From contig NZ_BOMV01000109.1 of the NCBI RefSeq assembly GCF_016862375.1, positions 1 to 39,247 of the forward strand: 39,247 bases of DNA. Reading direction: 5' to 3'. A model generated the notes under the pieces. The model had not been told where the DNA came from, did no database searches, and was given only the letters and a program-made list of their open reading frames with translations. Positions within the stretch are counted from its first letter, which is position 1; each line of letters opens with the position of its first letter. This DNA is from Paractinoplanes rishiriensis. Its GTDB lineage: Bacteria; Actinomycetota; Actinomycetes; Mycobacteriales; Micromonosporaceae. A program made the translations under genes and the position numbers. Below are positions 7,984 to 15,780 of this stretch, piece by piece.

Positions 7984-8158
7984 TCAGAACTTCTTCGAAA
8001 GGTTCGTGAAGACCTCGTTGATGTGCCCGCCGAGCAGCGTGACGCCGGGCGATGACGACCGCGATCAGCGACACCAGCAGGCTGTACTCGACCGCGGTCG
8101 CGCCCTCGTCGTTCCGTGGGCGGCTGCGCAGGTACGCGGCGGTCAGAGTGGTGCGCAG
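7984..8158 (-). pseudogene. Flp/Fap-type pilin remnant, frameshifted
   Basis: Read on the minus strand, the segment encodes NDEGATAVEYSLLVSLIAVVIA, then changes frame within a CCGGG run (8045-8049) and continues GVTLLGGHINEVFTNLSKKF before a stop at 7984. Together these match the Flp pilin pattern: a GATAVEY prepilin cleavage-proximal motif, a hydrophobic helix and a short C-terminal tail. One extra base in the run would explain the break. No ATG or GTG is found where the start should be; CTG at 8158 (LRTTLTAAYLRS...) sits at the expected place. Two defects favour a pseudogene over a sequencing error. It lies upstream of the chemotaxis receptor on the same strand; no tad genes are nearby. Confidence 0.65.
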
Positions 8159-8210
8159 GTGCGTACTTGTTCGGCGGCTGCGGCCCCTAAAGGATCAGGT
8201 TTGACTTAGT

Positions 8211-8232
8211 GCCGCAGTTGCCGATGCGGCAA
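8211..8232. promoter_or_regulatory. Inverted repeats upstream of the small HTH gene
   Basis: Two overlapping dyads are visible: GCCGCA (8211-8216) with TGCGGC (8225-8230), and TTGCCG-ATG-CGGCAA (8218-8232). They lie just before the ribosome-binding site of the HTH gene and could be an autoregulatory site. No -10 box is evident. Confidence 0.3.
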
Positions 8233-8249
8233 TGAGGAAGGCGAGTCCG

Positions 8250-8585
8250 ATGAACTCCGAACTCACCCCGTCGGTTCCCCCTGACCCCACCGGCGCCACC
8301 GCCCCGGACGAACTGGCCGAGCGCCTGCACGCCCTGATGCGAGCGCGCCGCCGCTCGGTCGACAGCGTGGTCCGGCGCAGCCGCGATGCCGGTACGCCGA
8401 TCTCCCGCGCCACCACGTACAACCTGATCCGCGGAACGGGCGCGCCGAGGCGCGATTCGCTGGTGGCGTTCCTGCGCGGCTGCGGGATTCCACCCCGGGA
8501 GCAGATCCGGTGGCTGACCGCTTTCGACCGGGTCCATCGCGGCGGGTCGGCCACTCCGGCCAGCGGGCTGGGCAGCGCGGCCTAG
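8250..8585 (+). CDS. Small helix-turn-helix (XRE-like) protein
   Basis: A 111-residue protein. The ATG at 8250 is preferred because AGGAAGGCGAG lies just upstream; an in-frame ATG at 8232 is the alternative. The core (about 20-95) reads LAERLHALMRARRRSVDSVVRRSRD...ISRATTYNLIRGTGAPRRDSLVAFLRGCGI. This is the arrangement of an XRE-type DNA-binding domain with its recognition helix near SRATTYNLIRG, followed by the R-x-x-W-L-x-x-W/F helix common in actinomycete small regulators. It probably binds DNA; the target and ligand are unknown. An inverted repeat in its leader could be its own operator. It is followed by about 330 bases without a gene and is unlikely to be in an operon with the vWA gene. 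Confidence 0.75.
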   Translation: MNSELTPSVPPDPTGATAPDELAERLHALMRARRRSVDSVVRRSRDAGTPISRATTYNLIRGTGAPRRDSLVAFLRGCGIPPREQIRWLTAFDRVHRGGSATPASGLGSAA

Positions 8586-8913
8586 CCACGTCGCCGCCGC
8601 CTCCTTGAGGTGGTCCCCACTACCTGGACAGTTTCCGGGTCCGAGGTCTGCCCGACTACGGCGTTCCAGCGGCAACGACGTCGCCGACAACCGGCGGCGC
8701 CTGTCGTTGCCGAGACGCGGTCCCGCAGGGTCGGCAGCGTCCGGAAAAGCCGCGAGGCTCGCATACCGCCCATTACATCCCACTGATCGGCCGCGGCAGT
8801 TCACCGCCGGCCCGTGGGCCCTGCCGGCTGGCTGACGGCCGGGTGGGCTGGACAGCGGGGCAAGTCGGCCGATCGTCCGAGTCCGGGGGTTAGCGGCCGG
8901 TCGTTGGTCGGTC
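8586..8913. other. Intergenic region without a recognisable gene
   Basis: No open frame here shows protein-like composition or a family motif on either strand. It contains one strong stem-loop (8671-8711). The remainder is likely the leader of the vWA gene, although no convincing -35/-10 pair is visible. Confidence 0.6.
8671..8711. terminator. Long stem-loop downstream of the HTH gene
   Basis: GGCAACGAC (8671-8679) pairs with GTCGTTGCC (8703-8711). An inner arm GTCGCCG (8680-8686) pairs with CGGCGGC (8692-8698) with one wobble and a small bulge. There is no U-tract. It may be a terminator or a structured leader element. Confidence 0.4.
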
Positions 8914-10587
8914 GTGCGTCGTCGTCAGGTCGTGTGGGGTGCCGGTACGGCTGTGGTGCTCACCGCGGTGAACAGTGCGGTGATCAATCAGCTGCAGGCG
9001 GGCTGGCCCTGGTGGGTCGCGGCGGTGCTGCTGACCGGCGCCGCGGCTTGGCTGGCCTGCTGGCAGAGCGCCGCCGATCTGCCCGGTTCGGGTGATGCCG
9101 CGGCGCCGTCCCGGGCGCCGGCCTGGTGGTGGTGGCCGGCCGCGATGACCGCCGGGTGCGCGGCGATCGTGTGGTGGCCGTGGCGGTGGCGGGTGGACTG
9201 GCTCGGCTTCCTGCCCGCGTACGCGGTGCCCCTGATGCAGTTGATCTTGCTCTTGGGTGCCCTCGTGGTGCTCTGGCTCGGTCGCCGGGCGGTCGGGGTC
9301 CTGCTGGTGGTCGTGGTGCTGGCCGGGCTGGTGGTGCGGCCGGCGGCAGCGACCGCGAACTGCGGGCGGGTGATGGTCGTGGTCCAGGCGTCGCTGCTGC
9401 CGCGGATCAGCAGCGCGCTGGACGCCCTGCGCGCGGAGGGCTCGACCGCCTGTACCCAGGCGCTGTGGCTGGTCCGCACCGATCGGGACGTGCTGAAACA
9501 GCTGCGTGGCTCGGCGGCGGTGCTGGGCGGGTTGATCACCTCCGATCCGGAGGTGGTGCGGAACCTGAACCCGGACCGGGCCGGCGTCGACCCGGCGCCG
9601 GCGACCTCCTGGTTCGGCATCGGCCGGGACGTCGCCTCGGTGTTCCCGCCCTCCGGCCGGACCGCGGAGCAGCGACTGTCCTTCCGGGCGGCGACTCCCC
9701 CGGACCCGGTGGCGATGAAGGCGGCGATGAAACTCGGCCGGCGGCTGAGCCCGAGCAGCGCCGGTTTCGGCACCGAACAGGATTCCTGCCCGGCCGGCGT
9801 GGTGATCCCGCGGAGCTGGACCGAGACCCCCTGCAACCACGCCAATCTGGTACGCGACGCGGTCGCGGACCGGTCCGGCACGGCGATCAGCGTGCCGGTC
9901 CTCGGCATTCCGCTTCAGCCGCCGGACGGTCGCTACGGGCCCGGGAAAGAGGCCCGGGCAGCGGTCGCCAGCCTCTTCCGCAGCGTGCAACACGACCCGG
10001 GCCGGGCGGATCTCGACCCGCTGGTGGGCAACGTGGCCGCCGCCGTCACGGAGGTCAAGAGCCTGAAACCGCTCGAGGTGTCCCGGCCGGTGCGCCTGAT
10101 CGCGGTGCTGGACGCGTCGTCGAGCACCGGGCACGACAGCGACCCGGGGTATCGGGGTGGCCTGCCTACGCTCGAGGCCGGAATGGGCGGCCTGGTGCGG
10201 ACCGAACCGCGGACCACCGTCCTGATTGCGCAGGACGCCGGCACGAGGCCCGACCCGGTGCGGTGGCGGGACGGTGCCGAGCGCCGCGCACCAGCCGTCG
10301 CGGCCCGGGGCGAGACCGGCCTGCCCACCTTCCTGGCCCGGGCCCGGACCCTGCGCGAGGCCGCCGTCCGGGCCGGCGAGCGCCCGGTCACCGTCCTGCT
10401 GACCGACGGCGTCAACCTCTTTCGCGAACGCCCGGTCGCGCGGGACCTGCTCCGCGGCGTCGTGGTGCTCGTCATCGGCAATCCCCAGGACTGCGCGGCG
10501 GTACCGCGGTTCGCCCGGGCGGGCTGCCGGCCCGCCAACGGCTCTCCCGCGGACGTCGCCGACGAACTCGCCCGCCTCACCAGCTGA
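8914..10587 (+). CDS. Polytopic membrane protein with extracytoplasmic vWA domain
   Basis: A 557-residue protein with GTG start at 8914 (weak ribosome-binding site, so the start is uncertain). The first 150 residues hold about five hydrophobic segments, unusually Trp-rich (PAWWWWPAAM, WWPWRWRVDW). A long extracytoplasmic part follows. The middle (about 150-390) has solute-binding-like features (VMVVVQASLLPRISSALDAL). The C-terminal part is a von Willebrand A domain with a MIDAS DxSxS motif (VLDASSST, starting near residue 400) and TDG (LLTDGVN). Actinobacterial proteins that join a solute-binding-like domain to vWA are known; this one adds an N-terminal membrane domain. The next gene, 11 bases downstream, encodes a second binding-protein-like product, so the pair probably acts together outside the membrane. 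The function is unknown. Confidence 0.7.
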   Translation: MRRRQVVWGAGTAVVLTAVNSAVINQLQAGWPWWVAAVLLTGAAAWLACWQSAADLPGSGDAAAPSRAPAWWWWPAAMTAGCAAIVWWPWRWRVDWLGFLPAYAVPLMQLILLLGALVVLWLGRRAVGVLLVVVVLAGLVVRPAAATANCGRVMVVVQASLLPRISSALDALRAEGSTACTQALWLVRTDRDVLKQLRGSAAVLGGLITSDPEVVRNLNPDRAGVDPAPATSWFGIGRDVASVFPPSGRTAEQRLSFRAATPPDPVAMKAAMKLGRRLSPSSAGFGTEQDSCPAGVVIPRSWTETPCNHANLVRDAVADRSGTAISVPVLGIPLQPPDGRYGPGKEARAAVASLFRSVQHDPGRADLDPLVGNVAAAVTEVKSLKPLEVSRPVRLIAVLDASSSTGHDSDPGYRGGLPTLEAGMGGLVRTEPRTTVLIAQDAGTRPDPVRWRDGAERRAPAVAARGETGLPTFLARARTLREAAVRAGERPVTVLLTDGVNLFRERPVARDLLRGVVVLVIGNPQDCAAVPRFARAGCRPANGSPADVADELARLTS

Positions 10588-10598
10588 AGGGAAGCACC

Positions 10599-11777
10599 AT
10601 GCCCCGTCCGGCTCTGACCCGGCGCACCCTGCTGACCACCCTCGGAGCCGGCGTCGCCGGCGGCCTCGCGCTGGCGTGGCAGGCCCGCGGGGACCGTGCA
10701 CCCGAGCCGGGAGCGAACCGGCCGATCCAGGTGCACGGCGGCACCGAGTTCGGCGGTGCCCGGTCCAGCGCGCTGCGGGTGTGGACCGAGCGCCCGCGGG
10801 TCCGGTCCCGGGGACTCACCGCGACCTACGTGAACGCGGGCGAGTCGAGCGACATCCAGCTGGCCGGCATCCAGAACCTGCTGAACCGGGCACCGGAGTA
10901 CGCCGACCTGCTCATCGTCGACGCCGAGCACCTGCCCGGGCTGGTCGCGGCCGGCCAGGTGGTCCCGTTCGCCGACCTGGACCGGACCTGGCTGGTCGAG
11001 GACCTCGGCTGCATCGGCCGGATCGCCGACCGGTGCGTGGTCGGCGACGAGGTCTGCGCGCTGCCGCTGAACACCGACTTTCCGCTGCTGGCGTTCAACA
11101 CCGCCCGATTCGGCGACCCGGGCGTGCTGGACACCCTCCGCACGCTGACCGGCGCCGAGTTCTGGACCACCGCGCTGGACCTGGTAACCCGGGCGAACGG
11201 GCCGGCCGGGACCCGGCGCATCCTGCTGCAGACCGGCCCGTACGAAGGATTCACCGCCTGCCTCACCGAACTCGTCGCGGCGTTCGGCACGCTCGACCCG
11301 ATCAAAAGGATCTTCCCGCGGGGCACGTTCGACCTCGGCGGCGGCACCGAGAAGACCACGTTCGACGCTCTGGAGGAGGACCGGGCGGTGGCCGCCCGGC
11401 TCTGGCCGTCGCAGTGCCGCGACCTGACCCGGCACCTGCCGGCCGCCGAGGCCGGCGCGGCGATCTACGAGTTCGTGCCCATTCCCGGTGGTGTGCTGGG
11501 CGGGCAGGTGATCGCGGTGGGCAAGCGCTCGCCGCTGGCCGACAGCGCCCGCGAGCTCGCCGTCCATCTCGCCGGGGCGGCAAGCCAGTGGCAGCTCAAC
11601 TACAACGCGGGCTACGTGCCCACGATCGCCGAGATGTACGCCGACGAGCAGTTGCGGACCGAGCTGTACGGCATCGACGACGGCCACCTCGACGCGTGCA
11701 CCCTCCGGCCGCAGCGAGCCGACTACGAGGACTGGAGCAGCCGGTTCCGCGAGGAGACGCGAAACCGGCTGTCCTGA
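10599..11777 (+). CDS. Tat-signal extracellular solute-binding-like protein
   Basis: A 392-residue protein. The ATG at 10599 is preceded by AAGGGAAG and follows the vWA gene by 11 bases; the frame is open far upstream but those residues lack homology character. The N-terminus has a twin-arginine signal (TRRTLLTTLGAGVAGGLALA). The mature protein looks like a type-2 periplasmic binding protein: EYADLLIVDAEHLPGLVAAGQVVPF, CALPLNTDFPLLAFNTARF, EFWTTALDLV and NYNAGYVPTIAEMY. No lipobox follows the signal, so it may be released or held by its membrane partner. No ABC permease or ATPase genes flank it, which argues against ordinary nutrient uptake. It ends 6 bases from the convergent GH81 stop. Confidence 0.75.
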   Translation: MPRPALTRRTLLTTLGAGVAGGLALAWQARGDRAPEPGANRPIQVHGGTEFGGARSSALRVWTERPRVRSRGLTATYVNAGESSDIQLAGIQNLLNRAPEYADLLIVDAEHLPGLVAAGQVVPFADLDRTWLVEDLGCIGRIADRCVVGDEVCALPLNTDFPLLAFNTARFGDPGVLDTLRTLTGAEFWTTALDLVTRANGPAGTRRILLQTGPYEGFTACLTELVAAFGTLDPIKRIFPRGTFDLGGGTEKTTFDALEEDRAVAARLWPSQCRDLTRHLPAAEAGAAIYEFVPIPGGVLGGQVIAVGKRSPLADSARELAVHLAGAASQWQLNYNAGYVPTIAEMYADEQLRTELYGIDDGHLDACTLRPQRADYEDWSSRFREETRNRLS

Positions 11778-11783
11778 AAGGGC

Positions 11784-14681
11784 TTACTGGTACGGCAGCG
11801 TCACCGCCGACAGCGCACCGAGCGACACGGTGCTGGCCCCGGATCCGATGGCGCTCCAGATCTCCACCTTGACCGTGCCGTTCGCCAGGTTGCCGAGGGC
11901 TCCGGTCGCGGTGACCTGACCGGCCGCGTCGGTGTAGCGCTCCCAGCCGGTGACCGGGTCGGTGGCGAAGTAGCGGAACGTCTCCACCCGGTCGAAACTG
12001 CCGTTGCCGGTCAGGTCGTACGAGACGCGGACCTGGGTGGCGTTGCCGACCGAGGTGCCGGCGTCCACCGCGATGCCGAACGCGGTCGCGGCGCCGGACC
12101 GGTAGGTGAGGTTCAGGCCGGTCGCGGTGAACGTGGTCGGCGAGTGCGGCTGGTTGTCGTTGACGCCGGACGACTTGACCACGGTCGCGGTGCCGGCGCT
12201 GCCCGCGGTACCGGCCAGCAGGCCGTTCGCCTGCAGGTAGCGGACCGCCGAGGTGTTGCTGGTCGGAGTAGGCGTCGGGCTCGTCGTCGGGTTGGCTGTC
12301 GGGCTGGTCGGTGTCGGGTTTGTCGGGTTTTTAGGATTTATTCCGCCGCCCGTCGCGTTGCCACCGGAGAAGTTCGCCGCGCCGCTGGCCACCGTCCGGC
12401 CGGCCGGCACCGACAGCACCTTGCCGTCCGAGAAGGTCACCGTGAGCGCCGCGTTGGTGATGTTGGCAGCCACGTACGTCTTCACGCCGTTCTTGCTGAA
12501 CACCCGGTGCAGCGGATGGTTGGCGGTGACCGTGAGATCCACCGTGCCGAGCGCGGCCAGGTTGCGGATCCAGTGGAACGTGTGCGCCTTGGTCTCGCCC
12601 TCCTCGGGGGTGTAGCCGCTGTTGGCCCGGAACCGGGACAGCGCCCCCTCGCCGTCGCCGAGCGCCAGGTACTGCCAGGCGATGTCCTGCCAGAGCGCCG
12701 GTTCGTGGCCGGCGTTGGTGACCATCTCGGCGTAGTTGCGCCGCACGTAGGCCGGGTCGTTACCCAGATAGAAGTGCCCGCCGGTGACCGGCAGCAGGTT
12801 GATGCCGTGAATCTGCTCGGGCGCGGAGGCAAACCAGGTGGAGTACGCTCCGCCGTCGCCCCAGACCATGCCGACCGTGCCGTGGCCGAACGCGGCCGGG
12901 AAGTTCTCGTCCCGGGTGTCGAACCAGTATTCGTTGATCGCCGCGGACTGCGTCGTGTAGATGAAGATGCCGGCGTCGCGGATCGCGGTGTTGCCGGTCG
13001 CCTGTCCCCACTGGATCAGGGCGTTCGCGAAGTTCATCCCCTCCGACGAGGACTCCTGGTTGTTGCCCGCGAAGAAGGCGCCATGCCCGGCTGCCCAGTC
13101 GTGCCCGGCATAAATATCAAAATCGCGGAGGTACGGGAACCGGTTGTCGCCACGGTCGTAGTTGTTGGCGTCGCGGATCAGCAGGTCGACCATGCCGCCG
13201 TACGCGGAGGTCGCCGCCCAGGCCGGATCGAACTTGGCCAGGGTCGCGGCCGCGGCGATGAAGTAGCCGTAGTGGAAGTGGTGGTCGTTGAGTTCGGCGT
13301 CGGAACCGTACGACGCCGGGTAGCCGATCAGCGTGCCCCAGTTCCGGTCGTAGTAGAACAGCTTCTGGGTCTTGCCCGACGAGGCGGTGAACCAGTCGTT
13401 CAGCTGAGTGCGGATGGTGGCCAGCGCGGTGTCGCGGACGTCGGTGCGGCCGAGCTGGTCGGCGATCTCGGCGATCCGGGCCCCGATGCCGAGCGCCTTG
13501 CCGGTCCAGTAGGTGTCGTTGTTGCGTACCGGAACCGGATTGTCTTTGACCTGGTCGAGATAGCCGTTGAGGGTGGACAGGTCGGCACCGCTGCTGGTGG
13601 CCACCGCGGGCACCTCGGGCAGCACGCCGTTGAAGACCGCCGACGTGGTGAACGACGAGGCGCCGACGAGGGTCTTCATGGCTCCGCGGGCGGTCACGTA
13701 GGTCGGCGCGATGGGGGTCGCTCCGGTCAGGGCCCGCCACTGGTGCGGGTAGAGGCCGATGACGGTCCCGGTGCCCGAGCCCTCGCGCGCGGTGGTGGTG
13801 TAGGCGTAGGTGGTGGCGACCCGGCCGGTGTTCTGGCTGTAGGAGTAGGACACCCGGGTGCCGGTGACGTGGTTGTGCGCGTACTGGCCGAAACTGTCGG
13901 CCAGCGCGACCCGGTCGGCGCTGCCCGGCAGCACGGCGATCGAGAAGTAGCCCTTGCCGGCCAGCGTGGAGGTGATGACGGTGCCGCTGACCGACCAGGT
14001 GGCCCCGGTGGGCGCGTACGCGACATAGTCCCTGCCGGCGACCGAGTAACCGATCCGCGATCCGCTGTTGGACCAGACCGCCGGGGTGCTCTTCGCGGTG
14101 ATCTGGGCGTTGCCGCCGGTGACCTGGAAGTACGCGAACGGCAGGCCGTGCCCGATGGTCGCCTTCATGGTCCGGGTGCCGTCACTCCAGTACGGCGTGA
14201 CGGTCCAGTCGGTCCACGAGTCGACCAGGGTGCGCGGGGCGTTCAGCCCGGCCACCCCGGCGGTGAAGTCCTCCTGGTAGATGTAGTGGTACTCGCCCAC
14301 CCCGGTAGCCGAGCCGCTGATCTGCGGCGTGGTGTTGTAGGAGAAGCCCAGCCCGCCCGAGGTGGTGTCGTAGCTCGTCGGGTGCGCGTGCAGGTTCTCG
14401 CTGTACGAGCAGTCGAACTTCTTGAAGACCAGCGACGACCACCAGTCGTTGGTCGGCACCGGCCCGGCCGGGGCGTTCGCGGTCATGAACTGGCGCGGGT
14501 TGGTGGCCAGATCCCCACAGCCGACCGGCAGGCTCGCGCCGGCCGGCAGCGTCTCGGTGTAGCTGCCCGCGCCGACGGTGGCCGCGCCGGCCGAGCCGCC
14601 GACCGCGACCGCGGTGAGCCCGGCGGCGACAGCCGCGGCAACAGCCAGCCCGAACGTTCGGCGGCCGGGAGCACTTCTCAT
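11784..14681 (-). CDS. Secreted GH81 endo-beta-1,3-glucanase with C-terminal accessory domain
   Basis: A 965-residue secreted hydrolase predicted to cleave internal beta-1,3 bonds of glucans (laminarin, fungal wall glucan). The ATG at 14681 is chosen over the adjacent GTG because GGAGG lies at better spacing. A signal peptide (to about residue 36) is followed by the N-terminal beta-sandwich (PTNDWWSSLVFKKFD) and the alpha/alpha catalytic domain. Signature motifs are AELNDHHFHYGYFIAAAA (catalytic Asp near 466) and NNQESSSEGMNFANALIQWG (Glu near 542 and 546). A Thr/Pro linker (about 790-815) leads to a domain of about 150 residues (VRYLQANGLLAG...FRYFATDPVTGWERYTDAAG) that is probably carbohydrate-binding. 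A LacI/CelR-type operator lies 36 bases upstream. Confidence 0.93.
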   Translation of the reverse strand: MRSAPGRRTFGLAVAAAVAAGLTAVAVGGSAGAATVGAGSYTETLPAGASLPVGCGDLATNPRQFMTANAPAGPVPTNDWWSSLVFKKFDCSYSENLHAHPTSYDTTSGGLGFSYNTTPQISGSATGVGEYHYIYQEDFTAGVAGLNAPRTLVDSWTDWTVTPYWSDGTRTMKATIGHGLPFAYFQVTGGNAQITAKSTPAVWSNSGSRIGYSVAGRDYVAYAPTGATWSVSGTVITSTLAGKGYFSIAVLPGSADRVALADSFGQYAHNHVTGTRVSYSYSQNTGRVATTYAYTTTAREGSGTGTVIGLYPHQWRALTGATPIAPTYVTARGAMKTLVGASSFTTSAVFNGVLPEVPAVATSSGADLSTLNGYLDQVKDNPVPVRNNDTYWTGKALGIGARIAEIADQLGRTDVRDTALATIRTQLNDWFTASSGKTQKLFYYDRNWGTLIGYPASYGSDAELNDHHFHYGYFIAAAATLAKFDPAWAATSAYGGMVDLLIRDANNYDRGDNRFPYLRDFDIYAGHDWAAGHGAFFAGNNQESSSEGMNFANALIQWGQATGNTAIRDAGIFIYTTQSAAINEYWFDTRDENFPAAFGHGTVGMVWGDGGAYSTWFASAPEQIHGINLLPVTGGHFYLGNDPAYVRRNYAEMVTNAGHEPALWQDIAWQYLALGDGEGALSRFRANSGYTPEEGETKAHTFHWIRNLAALGTVDLTVTANHPLHRVFSKNGVKTYVAANITNAALTVTFSDGKVLSVPAGRTVASGAANFSGGNATGGGINPKNPTNPTPTSPTANPTTSPTPTPTSNTSAVRYLQANGLLAGTAGSAGTATVVKSSGVNDNQPHSPTTFTATGLNLTYRSGAATAFGIAVDAGTSVGNATQVRVSYDLTGNGSFDRVETFRYFATDPVTGWERYTDAAGQVTATGALGNLANGTVKVEIWSAIGSGASTVSLGALSAVTLPYQ

Positions 14682-14716
14682 CACGCCTCCACTGAATTTT
14701 GCCTGGCAGAGCCCGT

Positions 14717-14728
14717 GAGAGCGCTCTC
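14717..14728. promoter_or_regulatory. LacI/CebR-CelR-type operator upstream of the GH81 gene
   Basis: GAGAGCGCTCTC is a perfect 12-bp palindrome. It is close to the actinobacterial CebR/CelR operator (GGGAGCGCTCCC core), which controls cellulase and beta-glucan genes in response to oligosaccharides. It lies 36 bases upstream of the GH81 start and about 100 bases before the divergent DUF5317 gene, so it could act on either. Confidence 0.65.
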
Positions 14729-14831
14729 TAGTGGAGGCGAAGGTAAGTGTTACGTCGCATGGTCGTCAATGTTTCAAATGGAAACGCGCCCTTTCGGGCA
14801 GCCCTTGACGGCGGAGGCTAGAAAGGGGGCC

Positions 14832-15440
14832 GTGTCGTTCAGCTTCTTCGTGCTGACTGCCGCACCGCCGGTCATCGGGGTGCTGCTCGGATACCTGTGC
14901 GGCGGTCGCCTGAGCGGCTTCCGCACCGTGCGGATCCGGGCGCTGTGGCTGGTCTGGCTCGCGGCGGCGGTCCAGTTCACCCAGTATTTCGCGCCCGGCG
15001 TGCGGCACTTCGTCGAGGACACGGCCGGCATCCCGATGCTCGCGCCGGTCTTCGCGATCGTCTTCGTCTGGCTGGGGGTCAACCTGTGGCACTGGCCCAC
15101 CGCGATCCGCCTGGCCGGCGTCGCGATCGTGCTCGGCGCCGCCATGAACGCCCTGGTCATCGGCTTGAACGGCCGGATGCCGTACGACCCGGCGACGTCC
15201 GTCGCGGTGGGGAACGCGCCCGACCGCGAGGGCCCGAAGAACGCACCGGCCGACTCCGGCACCCGGCTGGCCGCGCTCGGCGACGTAATTCCGGTGCCAG
15301 TGGTCCGCAAGGTGGCGAGCCCCGGCGACGTCCTGATCAGCGGCGGCATCATCGCCCTGGTCGTCCTGGTGATGCGCCGGGGCCGCCCCGCAGAGGAGCA
15401 ACCCGACGAGAAACCGTTGACGAGAGGAGGTGCTCAATGA
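14832..15440 (+). CDS. DUF5317 family integral membrane protein
   Basis: A 202-residue membrane protein with GTG start at 14832 and GAAAGGGGG upstream. Hydrophobic helices lie at about 3-22, 34-52, 67-84, 92-113 and 160-178. The N-terminal GYLCGGRLSGFRTVRIRALWL, the central NALVIGLNGRMPYDP and the closing ISGGIIALVVLVMRRG agree with the DUF5317 family, whose biochemical function is not known. The stop overlaps the start of a 34-residue membrane peptide (ATGA), and a second related peptide follows, so the three form a compact operon. It is divergent from the GH81 gene with one operator between. Confidence 0.8.
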   Translation: MSFSFFVLTAAPPVIGVLLGYLCGGRLSGFRTVRIRALWLVWLAAAVQFTQYFAPGVRHFVEDTAGIPMLAPVFAIVFVWLGVNLWHWPTAIRLAGVAIVLGAAMNALVIGLNGRMPYDPATSVAVGNAPDREGPKNAPADSGTRLAALGDVIPVPVVRKVASPGDVLISGGIIALVVLVMRRGRPAEEQPDEKPLTRGGAQ

Positions 15441-15541
15441 CCGTCCAACTCACCTGGCGACGCCTGGTGCTGGCCACCTTCACGCTGGCCACGCTGGCCC
15501 TGTTGCTCTACACGATCGGCGCGCCGCAGGACTCGGCCTGA
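15437..15541 (+). CDS. Small 34-residue membrane peptide, copy 1
   Basis: The ATG at 15437 overlaps the DUF5317 stop (ATGA), and GAGAGGAGG lies 6 bases upstream, a strong sign of translation. The peptide has a basic start (TWRRL), one TM helix (VLATFTLATLALLLYTIG) and a short APQDSA tail. It is 34 residues long and clearly homologous to the next peptide. Possible roles are a subunit of, or regulator for, the DUF5317 protein; nothing in the sequence decides between these. Confidence 0.75.
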   Translation: MTVQLTWRRLVLATFTLATLALLLYTIGAPQDSA

Positions 15542-15569
15542 CCCACCCGCCCAACCAAGGGAGAACACG

Positions 15570-15674
15570 ATGACCCGCACCATGTCCTGGCAGCGCGTCG
15601 TGCTGGCTGCCGCCACCCTGGCCACCTTGGCCCTGCTCCTCTACACCGTGGGCGCCCCGAGCCAGATGTCCTAA
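15570..15674 (+). CDS. Small 34-residue membrane peptide, copy 2
   Basis: The ATG at 15570 follows copy 1 by 28 bases, with AAGGGAGAA upstream. Sequence layout matches copy 1 residue for residue: SWQRVVLA, then ATLATLALLLYTVGAP, then a short tail. Length is identical (34 residues). The conservation of LATLALLLYT(I/V)GAP against divergent flanks indicates selection on the membrane helix after duplication. No recognisable family name. Confidence 0.75.
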   Translation: MTRTMSWQRVVLAAATLATLALLLYTVGAPSQMS

Positions 15675-15679
15675 CGGCC

Positions 15680-15740
15680 CGCGACGCGGCGAGACCGAGC
15701 GGTATCGAATGGCCGACACCGCCGAACTCGCCGCGTCGCG
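15680..15740. terminator. Large hairpin between convergent genes
   Basis: CGCGACGCGGCGAG (15680-15693) and CTCGCCGCGTCGCG (15727-15740) are perfect 14-bp inverted arms, with an inner GCGGT/ACCGC pair. The element sits between the small-peptide operon and the convergent methyltransferase gene and could stop transcription from both sides. Confidence 0.6.
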
Positions 15741-15780
15741 GTCCCACTCAACCGGCTCGACTCCAACGTGCTCGCCTCGA

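Noticed and set aside
12144..15440. 1098-codon open frame on the plus strand, opposite the GH81 gene
   Set aside because: The translation is Arg/Val/Gly-rich with no family pattern until its last 202 codons, which are the DUF5317 gene. The rest is the antisense shadow of a GC-rich gene.
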